Assembly: GCA_016938685.1 (NCBI GenBank)
Contig: JAFGUD010000374.1
Location: 1 to 44,528 of the forward strand
Direction of reading: 5' to 3'
DNA length: 44,528 bases
DNA from: Bacteroidales bacterium
GTDB taxonomy: Bacteria; Bacteroidota; Bacteroidia; Bacteroidales; JAFGUD01
The notes under the pieces are model-generated. The model worked only from the letters and a program-made list of their open reading frames with translations. It ran no database searches and was not told where the DNA came from. A program made the translations under genes and the position numbers. The number at the start of each line of letters is the position of its first letter. Positions within the stretch are counted from its first letter, which is position 1. Below are positions 26,532 to 33,428 of the stretch, piece after piece.

Positions 26532-27227
26532 ATGAAAAAAAAAATCGCCATAATGGTATTTTTATATAGTTTGTATTTTTCTGCAATATCTCAAGAAATT
26601 GTAAAATTCTACTCTATTGAAAAAATTAAGCAAGAAGAATTCAAAAAAATATTCTCTAAAAACTATAAAGATGGTTTTATTGAATTAAATCTTGAAAATG
26701 ATTATTTTTATCCTACTTTCTGGGAATACAATGAATGTTGGAAAAAGATCATAATAAATGACAATTTTTCATTAGTAATCGGAAATCACGAAGGAGATTT
26801 AGTTACTAGTATTTTTTTTATGAATTACACTAAAAAATATTCAATTGTTTTAAGTAGTTTTTTAACCGATAATATCCAAGTAATATCAGACAAAAACTTA
26901 CTTATTATAAAATTGACAAAAAATGATTACAGTCAAACAAGATTTTTTTTCTTTGACATTGACCATTTTGATTTTTATTCAGAACATTCGTTTACAATTA
27001 ATAATAGTTTCTATAGCTACAAAGACACGACACTACAAATTATAAACAACTCTTTTTGCATTATAAATAATGAGTTAACACTTGAAATTGAAATAAATAC
27101 AATTAAAGGAATGCTCAAATACGTAGAAAAAGAATATATTTTTTTTAACTTAAAAAGATTGCAGATGCCGGAACTACATAAAGAATTTTTTGATTTAGAA
27201 AGTATTTTTTATTCTCTTTTTGAATAA
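26532..27227 (+). CDS. Partner B: exported protein paired with effector B
   Basis: A 231-residue protein from ATG 26532; the frame opens earlier at 26478, but the signal peptide MKKKIAIMVFLYSLYFSAIS begins only here. The mature part is acidic and aromatic and has no likeness to partners A and C. It follows effector B by 16 bases. A partner that changes with the effector body is what a cognate immunity protein would do. No family recognised. Confidence 0.55.
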   Translation: MKKKIAIMVFLYSLYFSAISQEIVKFYSIEKIKQEEFKKIFSKNYKDGFIELNLENDYFYPTFWEYNECWKKIIINDNFSLVIGNHEGDLVTSIFFMNYTKKYSIVLSSFLTDNIQVISDKNLLIIKLTKNDYSQTRFFFFDIDHFDFYSEHSFTINNSFYSYKDTTLQIINNSFCIINNELTLEIEINTIKGMLKYVEKEYIFFNLKRLQMPELHKEFFDLESIFYSLFE

Positions 27228-27232
27228 ATATA

Positions 27233-27280
27233 AACAATAATCAAACAGAACATTGTATAACAGTAGAAAGTTGAGAGTTA
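27233..27280 (+). pseudogene. Trace of the carrier 3' end before cassette C
   Basis: AATAATCAAACAGAAC at 27236-27251 equals 22398-22413 in the last codons of the carrier (…NNQTE). The following bases (TGTATAACAGTAGAAAGTTG) resemble the sequence just after the carrier copy before effector B. The trace ends at the IS630 insertion. So effector C was also once preceded by a carrier end. Confidence 0.6.
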
Positions 27281-27292
27281 TACTAAGCCTCT

Positions 27293-27322
27293 TTTGAATT
27301 TTGTAAAAAATTTATATCTTTG
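27293..27322 (+). promoter_or_regulatory. Promoter of the IS630 transposase
   Basis: TTTG (27293-27296) and TATCTTTG (27315-27322) are 18 bases apart and fit the Bacteroidota TTTG / TAnnTTTG pattern. The ATG follows eight bases later (27331), so the message would have almost no leader. The promoter lies inside the left end of the element. Confidence 0.6.
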
Positions 27323-27330
27323 CAAAAAAA

Positions 27331-27750
27331 ATGTCAAAATTCAAATTAACAGAAGACCAAAAAAAAGAATTGGAAATTGCAGAGCAAACAGTTAAACAAA
27401 TCCAATTATTAAAACGCATGCAGTGTTTAAAGATGAGACATAAAGGAATGTCAAATAATGATATTGCAGAAATATTATCAATGTCAGACCAAACAATAAG
27501 CGATTGGATTCAGTTGTATCGAAAAGGTGGCTTAGTAAGATTATTACAGTGGAATTATAAAGGAAAAATATCAGTATTAACAATAGAACAATTAAAGCAA
27601 CTAGAAGAAAGAAATGAACAAAAACCATTTGAAAAAGCAGCAGAAGCAAAAGAGTACATTAAATCGGAATTTAGTATAGATTATCATTTACATTGGGTTC
27701 AAAAAATATTGAAAAAAAACTTCAATTTACATTCAAAAAAACGAAGTTAA
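27331..27750 (+). CDS. IS630 transposase, first frame (DNA-binding part)
   Basis: The 139-residue product carries the N-terminal helix-turn-helix of IS630 transposases (KGMSNNDIAEILSMSDQTIS) and a second helical unit ending in HWVQKILKK. On its own it lacks the catalytic domain. By -1 slippage at 27714-27720 it joins to the second frame and gives a protein of about 341 residues, the usual size for IS630. The unshifted product could act as a binding-only repressor, as in other frameshifting elements; that is inference. Confidence 0.85.
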   Translation: MSKFKLTEDQKKELEIAEQTVKQIQLLKRMQCLKMRHKGMSNNDIAEILSMSDQTISDWIQLYRKGGLVRLLQWNYKGKISVLTIEQLKQLEERNEQKPFEKAAEAKEYIKSEFSIDYHLHWVQKILKKNFNLHSKKRS

Positions 27751-28355
27751 AACCTGGTAAATCACCAAATGAGACGACACAATTAAACTTTGTTTCTTGG
27801 TATGAGTCAAAACTAAAAGAAGCAAAAGAAGAGAAATTGCATATTTTATTTTATGATCCGGTTCATCAATTACATAATACAATAAATGGCAAATGTTGGC
27901 AGAAAAAAGGAGGTCATAACACAATTATATTAGAATCAAATACAGGAAGAAAACTAATAAGTATTTTAGGCGACTTAAACCCTGTGAATCAAGAATTAAC
28001 AAGCATAGTGCTAGAAGGCATGGTAGATAAAGATGTAACAAAAGCTGCACTGAAAAACATTCGAGATACTTATAACGATGGAAAAAAAATCATAATAATA
28101 ATGGATAATGCAGCATACAATAGAGCCTATCCAGTACAAGATTATGCGAAAGAATTGAAAATAGAAATAGAATATTTACCACCTTATTCTCCTAATCTAA
28201 ATTTAATTGAAAGAGTCTGGAAATTCTTGAAATCTAAACTTAAAAACAGATACATCGAAAAATTTGAAAATTTTAAAGTTTGGATTAGTGACTTTTGTAG
28301 AAATTTCGCAAGTTATAAAAGTGAAATTGAAAAGTTAGCATCTAACAGAATATAA
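27693..28355 (+). CDS. IS630 transposase, second frame (DDE catalytic part)
   Basis: Bears the catalytic triad of IS630/Tc1-like enzymes: Asp in LFYDPVH, Asp in IIMDNAAYNRA, and Glu in PNLNLIERVWKFLKSK after YLPPYSP. The protein is most likely not started at 27693 but reached from the first frame at the A AAA AAC site; the fused sequence VQKILKKLQFTFKKTKLKPG reads as a normal family junction. All catalytic residues are present, so the element may still move. Confidence 0.85.
   Translation: MGSKNIEKKLQFTFKKTKLKPGKSPNETTQLNFVSWYESKLKEAKEEKLHILFYDPVHQLHNTINGKCWQKKGGHNTIILESNTGRKLISILGDLNPVNQELTSIVLEGMVDKDVTKAALKNIRDTYNDGKKIIIIMDNAAYNRAYPVQDYAKELKIEIEYLPPYSPNLNLIERVWKFLKSKLKNRYIEKFENFKVWISDFCRNFASYKSEIEKLASNRI
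27714..27720 (+). promoter_or_regulatory. -1 ribosomal frameshift site (A AAA AAC)
   Basis: A classical X XXY YYZ heptamer lies exactly in phase: in the first frame the codons are AAA AAC (27715-27720). Slipping back one base gives AAA AAA and then CTT, continuing into the second transposase frame at LQFTFKK. No downstream pseudoknot was worked out. Confidence 0.8.
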
Positions 28356-28377
28356 ATTATAAAGGCGGTTTAGTATA

Positions 28378-28538
28378 ACCAGCAACCATTAAGTTTCTCT
28401 TAACTTTCAACTTTAAAAACTCAACAAACTTGAATAACTAACAAATGGTAAATTTCACAGAACTATTAGATAAAATGACGGCTCTGGTAACAGATACGAC
28501 AGAGCTTTTTAAGTATGAAAAACTGGTGACAGGGGAGG
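28378..28538 (+). repeat. Direct repeat, copy 2: effector leader region of cassette C
   Basis: Second copy of the repeat at 25600-25760, spanning the right part of the inverted repeat and the effector leader codons. Its left neighbour was separated by the IS630 insertion. Confidence 0.8.
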
Positions 28539-29356
28539 AAAGTCCCGAAGATGCGTTTGAACAAGTTTCTTCTAGAAAAAATGGGACAGCAAAACTAATT
28601 AAAGTAGACAGATTTTATTATACTCCCGAAAAAGTTTTTGTTACAAAATACGTTTATCTCATGGATATCTATCTATATACAGAAGATCCAAATGTAAACA
28701 TAGACAGTTTTGTCTCACTTTTTGAAGGAGCTGTTAGGCAGTACCTAAATTTAGTTTATGACCAAACTAAAGGTAAACTTTATGATTTTACTAACATAAA
28801 TATAATCAATGCCGGAACTCCTGAAAATGCAGAGGACATTGCAAGGGAAAAAAGACTTTACTCAAATTTCTTTTATGTTTATTCCGGAAATACAGTAGTT
28901 TTTTCAAGTAGTAGTGCTTTCGGAGGAAATTCAGGATTTTTATGTACTGAACATCCGCTTGAAAACTTTCCGCATGAAATTGGACATTTATTGGGCTATA
29001 CAAATACAGATATAGATCCAAATAACCCTGATTCAGATTGGTCACATAATAACAATTCTAAATCAATTATGTTCGGACGTCCTCAATCAACAGGAAAATT
29101 ATTGATTGAAGATTGTGACAAATTTAACTTTCAGATAAAATCCTTAGGTTTTGTAGGTAACCCAAAAGCAAACGCCATTTACAACTTAAATTCATTTGTA
29201 GATATGCCAAAACTACTAATAGGTAAATACGATGATGAAAAACCTATACCTCAACCCTATTATTGGGATTGGGAAGGAAATCCTATGTATGACTTTCAAA
29301 CCTATTTTCAATTTTGTTTATACAGATTCCCAAAACCACTTAAATATGCGATTTAA
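28445..29356 (+). CDS. Effector C: leader domain plus metzincin-like metallopeptidase
   Basis: A 303-residue paralogue of effector A, with a leader close to that of effector B (MVNFTELLDKMTALVTDTTE). EQVSSRKNGTAK is shared with A. The peptidase core has FPHEIGHLLGYTN (HExxHxxG, Asn at position 11) and SDWSHNNNSKSIMFG, where SIM looks like the metzincin Met-turn and the His of WSH could be the third zinc ligand. GGNSG before the core and LGFVGNPKANAIYNLNSF after it are shared with A (IGFIGMPRANAIYNESSF). No signal peptide. Its last 11 bases overlap the start of partner C. The original upstream carrier part is reduced to a trace and an IS630. Confidence 0.65.
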   Translation: MVNFTELLDKMTALVTDTTELFKYEKLVTGEESPEDAFEQVSSRKNGTAKLIKVDRFYYTPEKVFVTKYVYLMDIYLYTEDPNVNIDSFVSLFEGAVRQYLNLVYDQTKGKLYDFTNINIINAGTPENAEDIAREKRLYSNFFYVYSGNTVVFSSSSAFGGNSGFLCTEHPLENFPHEIGHLLGYTNTDIDPNNPDSDWSHNNNSKSIMFGRPQSTGKLLIEDCDKFNFQIKSLGFVGNPKANAIYNLNSFVDMPKLLIGKYDDEKPIPQPYYWDWEGNPMYDFQTYFQFCLYRFPKPLKYAI

Positions 29357-30560
29357 TTTTTTTTTAGTAATATTACTTGTCAGCTTAAATTCTTATGCTC
29401 AATTTTATGGAAACAGATACAGCCAAGAAGTTCCATATTACCCTTATATTACAGGATTTCAAGCGGCAAAGGGTGCTTATTTATATGGTTTCTGGACATA
29501 TACTACACCTGAGTTTGACACAAATTATGTGCAAGAAAATAAAATAAATGAATGTTATGTCGTCAGAAAATACGGCTATACTAGTTTTTTAAATGATGAT
29601 AATATTGATGTTACTAATGCGACGGATACAATTAATTTTATCGCTTTTGATAATAAAGGAAGAATTGCTCATGAACTTGTATATGAAGGTGTGCTAGAAA
29701 ATAAAATAAGTAAATCATACTTGTATATTTATTTTGAAGACAAAACAATTTTTATTTATTATTCAGGAGATGTAATATTACTTTTAAAAGACAAAAAGGC
29801 TATTGGATACAAGTATAATATTGATGAAATATATAGTAAATTTAGTCCTAATTATAAAGTCGATTTTTTAGTAGAGCTAAAAAAAGTAATAAATAATATA
29901 AAAGACACTTTGAACTGGAACAAAGATATGTTTAATTATTTAGGAAGTCTTATTTCAGGAAAATATTGCATTATTGATACTTTAAATAATGGGAAAATAA
30001 TAAGCTTTGCTAATTATTATAACAAATCGAGTAATATTTTTGCATTTACCAAAGTTAATGAAGACGATAAGCCTGTACATATTTTTATAAAAGACTATGA
30101 CGACATGCAAGAAAAAATAACAACTATTGATTTTGAATATGATAGAAAAGGCAGAACAACTAAAATTTTCTACAATTATTATACTGTTTATCTTGGACGT
30201 GATTGGCTCAAAGAAAATCAAATAAAAGGACTAATAACTGGGGTCAATAAACTACCAGTAACTTCGTATCGCTATGATATGCAGTATTCTAAAAATAATT
30301 ACAAAGTTTTTTGTAATGATACATTGTTTTTTGAAAGAGAAATAAAAGGGAACAAAATAATTGAAACAAAATATTACAAATATGATCAAAATTTTGGCGA
30401 AACAGCAACTTATTATAAAAGTATTTTAATTTTTGAGAGTAGAAAAAGAAAAATTCCGATAAAAAGAATTTACTATACAGATGGTGATTTTTCCAATTAT
30501 CGTTTTGAATTTTTACCATTTAAATGCAATATCTTGGTTGATGAATATATTTACAAATAA
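29346..30560 (+). CDS. Partner C: exported protein paired with effector C
   Basis: A 404-residue protein from ATG 29346; a longer frame from 29232 lies within the effector gene and hides the signal peptide MRFNFFLVILLVSLNSYAQ. It is a diverged paralogue of partner A (see the CYVVRKY and FEYDRKGR segments there). The start overlaps the effector stop by 11 bases, which couples their translation, as seen in many toxin-immunity pairs. Mature protein is rich in Tyr, Asn, Asp and Lys with many short strands. Function unknown; candidate periplasmic immunity protein. Confidence 0.55.
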   Translation: MRFNFFLVILLVSLNSYAQFYGNRYSQEVPYYPYITGFQAAKGAYLYGFWTYTTPEFDTNYVQENKINECYVVRKYGYTSFLNDDNIDVTNATDTINFIAFDNKGRIAHELVYEGVLENKISKSYLYIYFEDKTIFIYYSGDVILLLKDKKAIGYKYNIDEIYSKFSPNYKVDFLVELKKVINNIKDTLNWNKDMFNYLGSLISGKYCIIDTLNNGKIISFANYYNKSSNIFAFTKVNEDDKPVHIFIKDYDDMQEKITTIDFEYDRKGRTTKIFYNYYTVYLGRDWLKENQIKGLITGVNKLPVTSYRYDMQYSKNNYKVFCNDTLFFEREIKGNKIIETKYYKYDQNFGETATYYKSILIFESRKRKIPIKRIYYTDGDFSNYRFEFLPFKCNILVDEYIYK

Positions 30561-30945
30561 CTTTCAACTTTACAATGGCGACCTGCGAAGCAAGCACGAT
30601 ACGAAGTGAGTAACAAAGCCCTCATGAAAACCTTTAAAATAAAAATAATAAGTGAATAAACTTTATAACTAACTTATGGTAAGTTTTACTGTAATTAGCA
30701 ACACCCCTCCGTCTGATGAAATATTTTCTGCGTTAAAGTCAACTAAATAGGCTTTGTTTTCTCTGTAAAACACTGTGTTTTTATGGCTCATTTTTGAGGG
30801 TGTTTTTTGTTGGTTTTTGCTTGGTTAAACGCTTATAATTTAACAGCTTACACCCTCTTTGCCAAATTATTTGTGAATAATTTGAGTTAAATTAATAAAA
30901 GAAAATTATCAAGGAATAATACAAATAAGAAATCGGTTAAAATGT
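30561..30945. other. Cassette D remnant region without an intact gene
   Basis: This 385-base stretch holds broken pieces. TAACTTTCAACTTTA just after the stop of partner C is the right arm of the inter-cassette inverted repeat. At 30667-30690 the sequence AACTAACTTATG and the next bases copy the start of an effector gene (MVSFT against MVNFT). That frame then runs into an IS1380-type fragment and stops at 30750 after 24 codons. CAAATTATT (30863-30871) and AATAATTTG (30876-30884) form a nine-pair hairpin with a four-base loop, perhaps ending transcription. Confidence 0.55.
30694..30791 (-). pseudogene. IS1380-family transposase N-terminal fragment
   Basis: From ATG 30791 leftward a frame reads MSHKNTVFYRENKAYLVDF, then NAENISSDGGVLLI. 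The ISSDGG(x)LL block is typical of the N-terminus of IS1380-type transposases. Homology ends near 30694, where the sequence passes into the start of an effector gene on the other strand. Only ~33 codons survive; the rest of the element is absent. Confidence 0.55.
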
Positions 30946-32391
30946 TTAGCTTTTAGCAATTTTTTTGATATGATAAATATCCAAAGCAACTAAAACGGCA
31001 GCAAAACCCCAGAAAGGAATAGCTAATTTGTCTGTGTCTAGGAAATTGTTCATTAGCCCGTGTAGAAAATAAGTCATAAAACCAAGTGTTATGCTCAAAG
31101 CTAACATTCTTATTTCTTTGTCCTCAGAGTTTTTGTAAACACGTATTCCGGTTGATATGACAGCTATTGCAATCCATATAAAAGCCAATGAACCCAAAAG
31201 ACCTTGTTCTGCCAACGGGCCAAGATATTCGCTGTGTGCGTTTCCTATGTCGCCAAAGTTTGTGCTTATTATTGTTCGCATTCTTTCAAGCTGAAAAGGT
31301 GCATACTGAAATTGATATGTTCCCGGTCCCCAACCGGTGATAGGTTTTTGTTTGAACATTTCAATTGCACAATGCCAACGGTTTAATCTTTCTACGTTTG
31401 AAGCATCGGTAGAAATATTGGTAATTGAAGTTAGGTGATGTGAAATTTTTGATGAAGAATCTTGTCTGTTGTCATCTAATTTGTCTATAATTTGAAACCA
31501 AAAACTAAAAATAAAAACGGCGACAATAACTACAACTGTTATGATAAGTCTTAATCGAATTTTAAGTTTAATAATTGCCCAAATTCCAAGCGCAAATGCT
31601 AATCCTATCCACGAAGCTCTGGAATAAGATAAAATAACGGCAACAGTAAAAGCCAAAGCAAACAATAGACTTATGTATTTGTATAGAGGCTTTATTTTAG
31701 CTTTAAATGTCATTCCCCACCAAAGAGGAGCTATCAAAGCCACAATTGCACCGTATGCTGTATGGTCATTGTAAAATGGTTTTACAACAAAATGTGCTGC
31801 GTTTTTTGCTAAAAAAGAAGTTTGTCCTAGTTCTATTGTACTGATAACCACTACAATAAAGATAGAAGCAGCCATTAGCCATAAAAAAGGTTTTATTTTT
31901 GAGTAATCTTTAAATAAAGTAGTTCCAAAATAGAAAACAGGAATAATAAACCATAGTTTAACCAGCCAGAATTTTATGGATACAAGAGGCAAAGTGCTGG
32001 ATATTGTTGTAATTAACATCCAGAAAAGATAAAAAATAACTGCTATGGAAATTGGATGTAGTAAAAGGCTTTTTTCAACTTTTCTGTTTAAGAAAAATTT
32101 AAAAATTAAAATCCCCAATATTAAAATTAATAAAGGCTCCGTGAAGAGAGAAATATTAAAATCAATTTCGGGAATAAAAAAAGATAAACTCAGAGAAAGT
32201 GGAGTGAGAAAAACGACAAGAAAAAACGCTTTGTCGTATGACTTAAAAGTAAGCAAAACAACCAAAAGAGCAATCGGGGCAAAAGCAAAATACAATTGTC
32301 CCAAATACAACACAACAATAGCGTTTATAAAAATAAAAACTATTCCCAGCCCAATAACCGTAAGGTTCTGATATTTGGCTTCTGCCTGCAC
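30946..32391 (-). CDS. O-antigen ligase / polymerase family membrane protein (Wzy_C)
   Basis: A 481-residue protein with about 12 membrane helices. The large loop and Wzy_C signatures are visible: LSYSRASWIGLA, RLNRWHCAIEMFKQKPITGWGPGTYQ, NAHSEYLGPLAEQGLLG and HGLMNNFLD. Such proteins polymerise or ligate surface polysaccharide at the periplasmic face; which of the two cannot be told. The start is GTG at 32391, five bases after the stop of the Wzz-like gene. A chain-length regulator right upstream favours a surface polysaccharide role. No glycosyltransferases are near, so the rest of the pathway lies elsewhere. Confidence 0.8.
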   Translation of the reverse strand: MQAEAKYQNLTVIGLGIVFIFINAIVVLYLGQLYFAFAPIALLVVLLTFKSYDKAFFLVVFLTPLSLSLSFFIPEIDFNISLFTEPLLILILGILIFKFFLNRKVEKSLLLHPISIAVIFYLFWMLITTISSTLPLVSIKFWLVKLWFIIPVFYFGTTLFKDYSKIKPFLWLMAASIFIVVVISTIELGQTSFLAKNAAHFVVKPFYNDHTAYGAIVALIAPLWWGMTFKAKIKPLYKYISLLFALAFTVAVILSYSRASWIGLAFALGIWAIIKLKIRLRLIITVVVIVAVFIFSFWFQIIDKLDDNRQDSSSKISHHLTSITNISTDASNVERLNRWHCAIEMFKQKPITGWGPGTYQFQYAPFQLERMRTIISTNFGDIGNAHSEYLGPLAEQGLLGSLAFIWIAIAVISTGIRVYKNSEDKEIRMLALSITLGFMTYFLHGLMNNFLDTDKLAIPFWGFAAVLVALDIYHIKKIAKS

Positions 32392-32396
32392 TTCGT

Positions 32397-33422
32397 TTAT
32401 GCTTCTTCTTTGATTCTTTTTCTAAACTCTTTGTAAAAATCTAATAAAAGTAACATTACAATTGCAAAAACCAAAGCCCCAATAGTAGAAAAAACAACAA
32501 TTATCGACCTCTTAGGTTTGTATTTTTTATCGGGAGTTTGTGCGTAACTGATTACATATTTGTGAGTTAATGGATGATCAAGGTTAGCTTTTGCTTGGGT
32601 CATGTTTACATGTAAGTTGGCTAAGCCTTCTTTTATGAACTCTAAATAATAAAACAAAGAAGCTGCTTCTGCACCATATTTTTTTACCGAGTCTGAAGTG
32701 GAGTCAAAAAAAGTTTTGACATTTCCATTTAATCTTCCGTTTACAACAGCTTGAGTGTATGATTCTGCATATCTTTCCATTTCTCCGTCGTAGAATGGCA
32801 CCCCTTTACTTCGGTAAAAATTAAGTGAATCTTCAATGGTTTTTACGTGTGCTAATTCATTAAAATAAGCTTCTTGGGCTATTTGATATGATTCTTCGAT
32901 TCTTTGATGTTGCATAATGTAAACTAACGAGTCAACTAGCGAAGCGATGTCATTTGCCATGTCTGCTGCTTGTTGTGGGTCAATATCAACAACACTTACC
33001 GAGGCTCCTTGATATTGTGTTTTCTGAAAACTTACGTTTGAGCGAAAAGTTTTTTGCAATTTGGTTTTTAAATGCGGATCGTCTTGGCTAAGTCCGTAAT
33101 GATCTATCAAATTGTATTTTACAACAATACTGTTCATTATGAAATCGGAGTTTAGAATTTGAATTAATCGTTCTAAATCGTCTTCATCTCCAATAAGTAG
33201 AGGATCGGTTTCTTGATTTACAGTTAAGTGTAATAAACTTGTTGAAGGTGAAACAAAAGTTGTAGGAAACAGCACGGTTTCAGCTTTAAAATAATTTGGT
33301 ATCATCAATGAAACAACAATAGAAGCTATTGCTCCTAGAACAGTTATGATAATCAAAGGCATTCTTTTTTTCCACAAAAAAACAAAAATATCAAGTGAGT
33401 CAAAGTTCTTTTTTTCTTCCAT
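32397..33422 (-). CDS. Wzz-like polysaccharide chain-length determinant
   Basis: A 341-residue inner membrane protein. One membrane helix near the N-terminus (residues ~18-40, RMPLIIITVLGAIASIVVSL) and one near the C-terminus (~305-328) flank a large periplasmic helical domain with coiled-coil character, the PCP/Wzz layout. There is no cytosolic tyrosine kinase domain. The conserved proline-rich part before the second helix (DKKYKPKRSIIVV) is present. It sits six bases after tyrS and five before the O-antigen ligase-like gene, so it probably sets the chain length of the polymer that the latter handles. Confidence 0.8.
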   Translation of the reverse strand: MEEKKNFDSLDIFVFLWKKRMPLIIITVLGAIASIVVSLMIPNYFKAETVLFPTTFVSPSTSLLHLTVNQETDPLLIGDEDDLERLIQILNSDFIMNSIVVKYNLIDHYGLSQDDPHLKTKLQKTFRSNVSFQKTQYQGASVSVVDIDPQQAADMANDIASLVDSLVYIMQHQRIEESYQIAQEAYFNELAHVKTIEDSLNFYRSKGVPFYDGEMERYAESYTQAVVNGRLNGNVKTFFDSTSDSVKKYGAEAASLFYYLEFIKEGLANLHVNMTQAKANLDHPLTHKYVISYAQTPDKKYKPKRSIIVVFSTIGALVFAIVMLLLLDFYKEFRKRIKEEA

Positions 33423-33428
33423 TTCTCC

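Larger units (their letters stand above)
27281..28375 (+). mobile_element. Intact IS630-family insertion sequence
   Basis: A 1095-base element with imperfect terminal repeats: TACTAAGCCTCTTTTGAATT at the left and, read inward on the other strand, TACTAAACCGCCTTTATAAT at the right, 16 of the first 22 bases agreeing. It is flanked by TA on both sides (27279-27280 and 28376-28377), the target duplication of this family. Removing the element and one TA restores GTTGAGAGTTAACCAG, which matches 25589-25604 at all but one base. The insertion is therefore precise and hit the inverted repeat before effector C. The transposase is made from two overlapping frames. Confidence 0.9.

Noticed and set aside
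27392-27924. Minus-strand frames inside the IS630
   Set aside because: They mirror the transposase frames and contain no recognisable protein.
20604-30560. Type VI, LXG, CdiA or Rhs toxin system
   Set aside because: No PAAR, VgrG, LXG, haemagglutinin or YD-repeat carrier sequence is present; only the cassette logic is alike.
30676-30750. A 24-codon gene beginning MVSFT
   Set aside because: It is only the first bases of an effector start joined to an inverted IS1380-type fragment; too short and broken.
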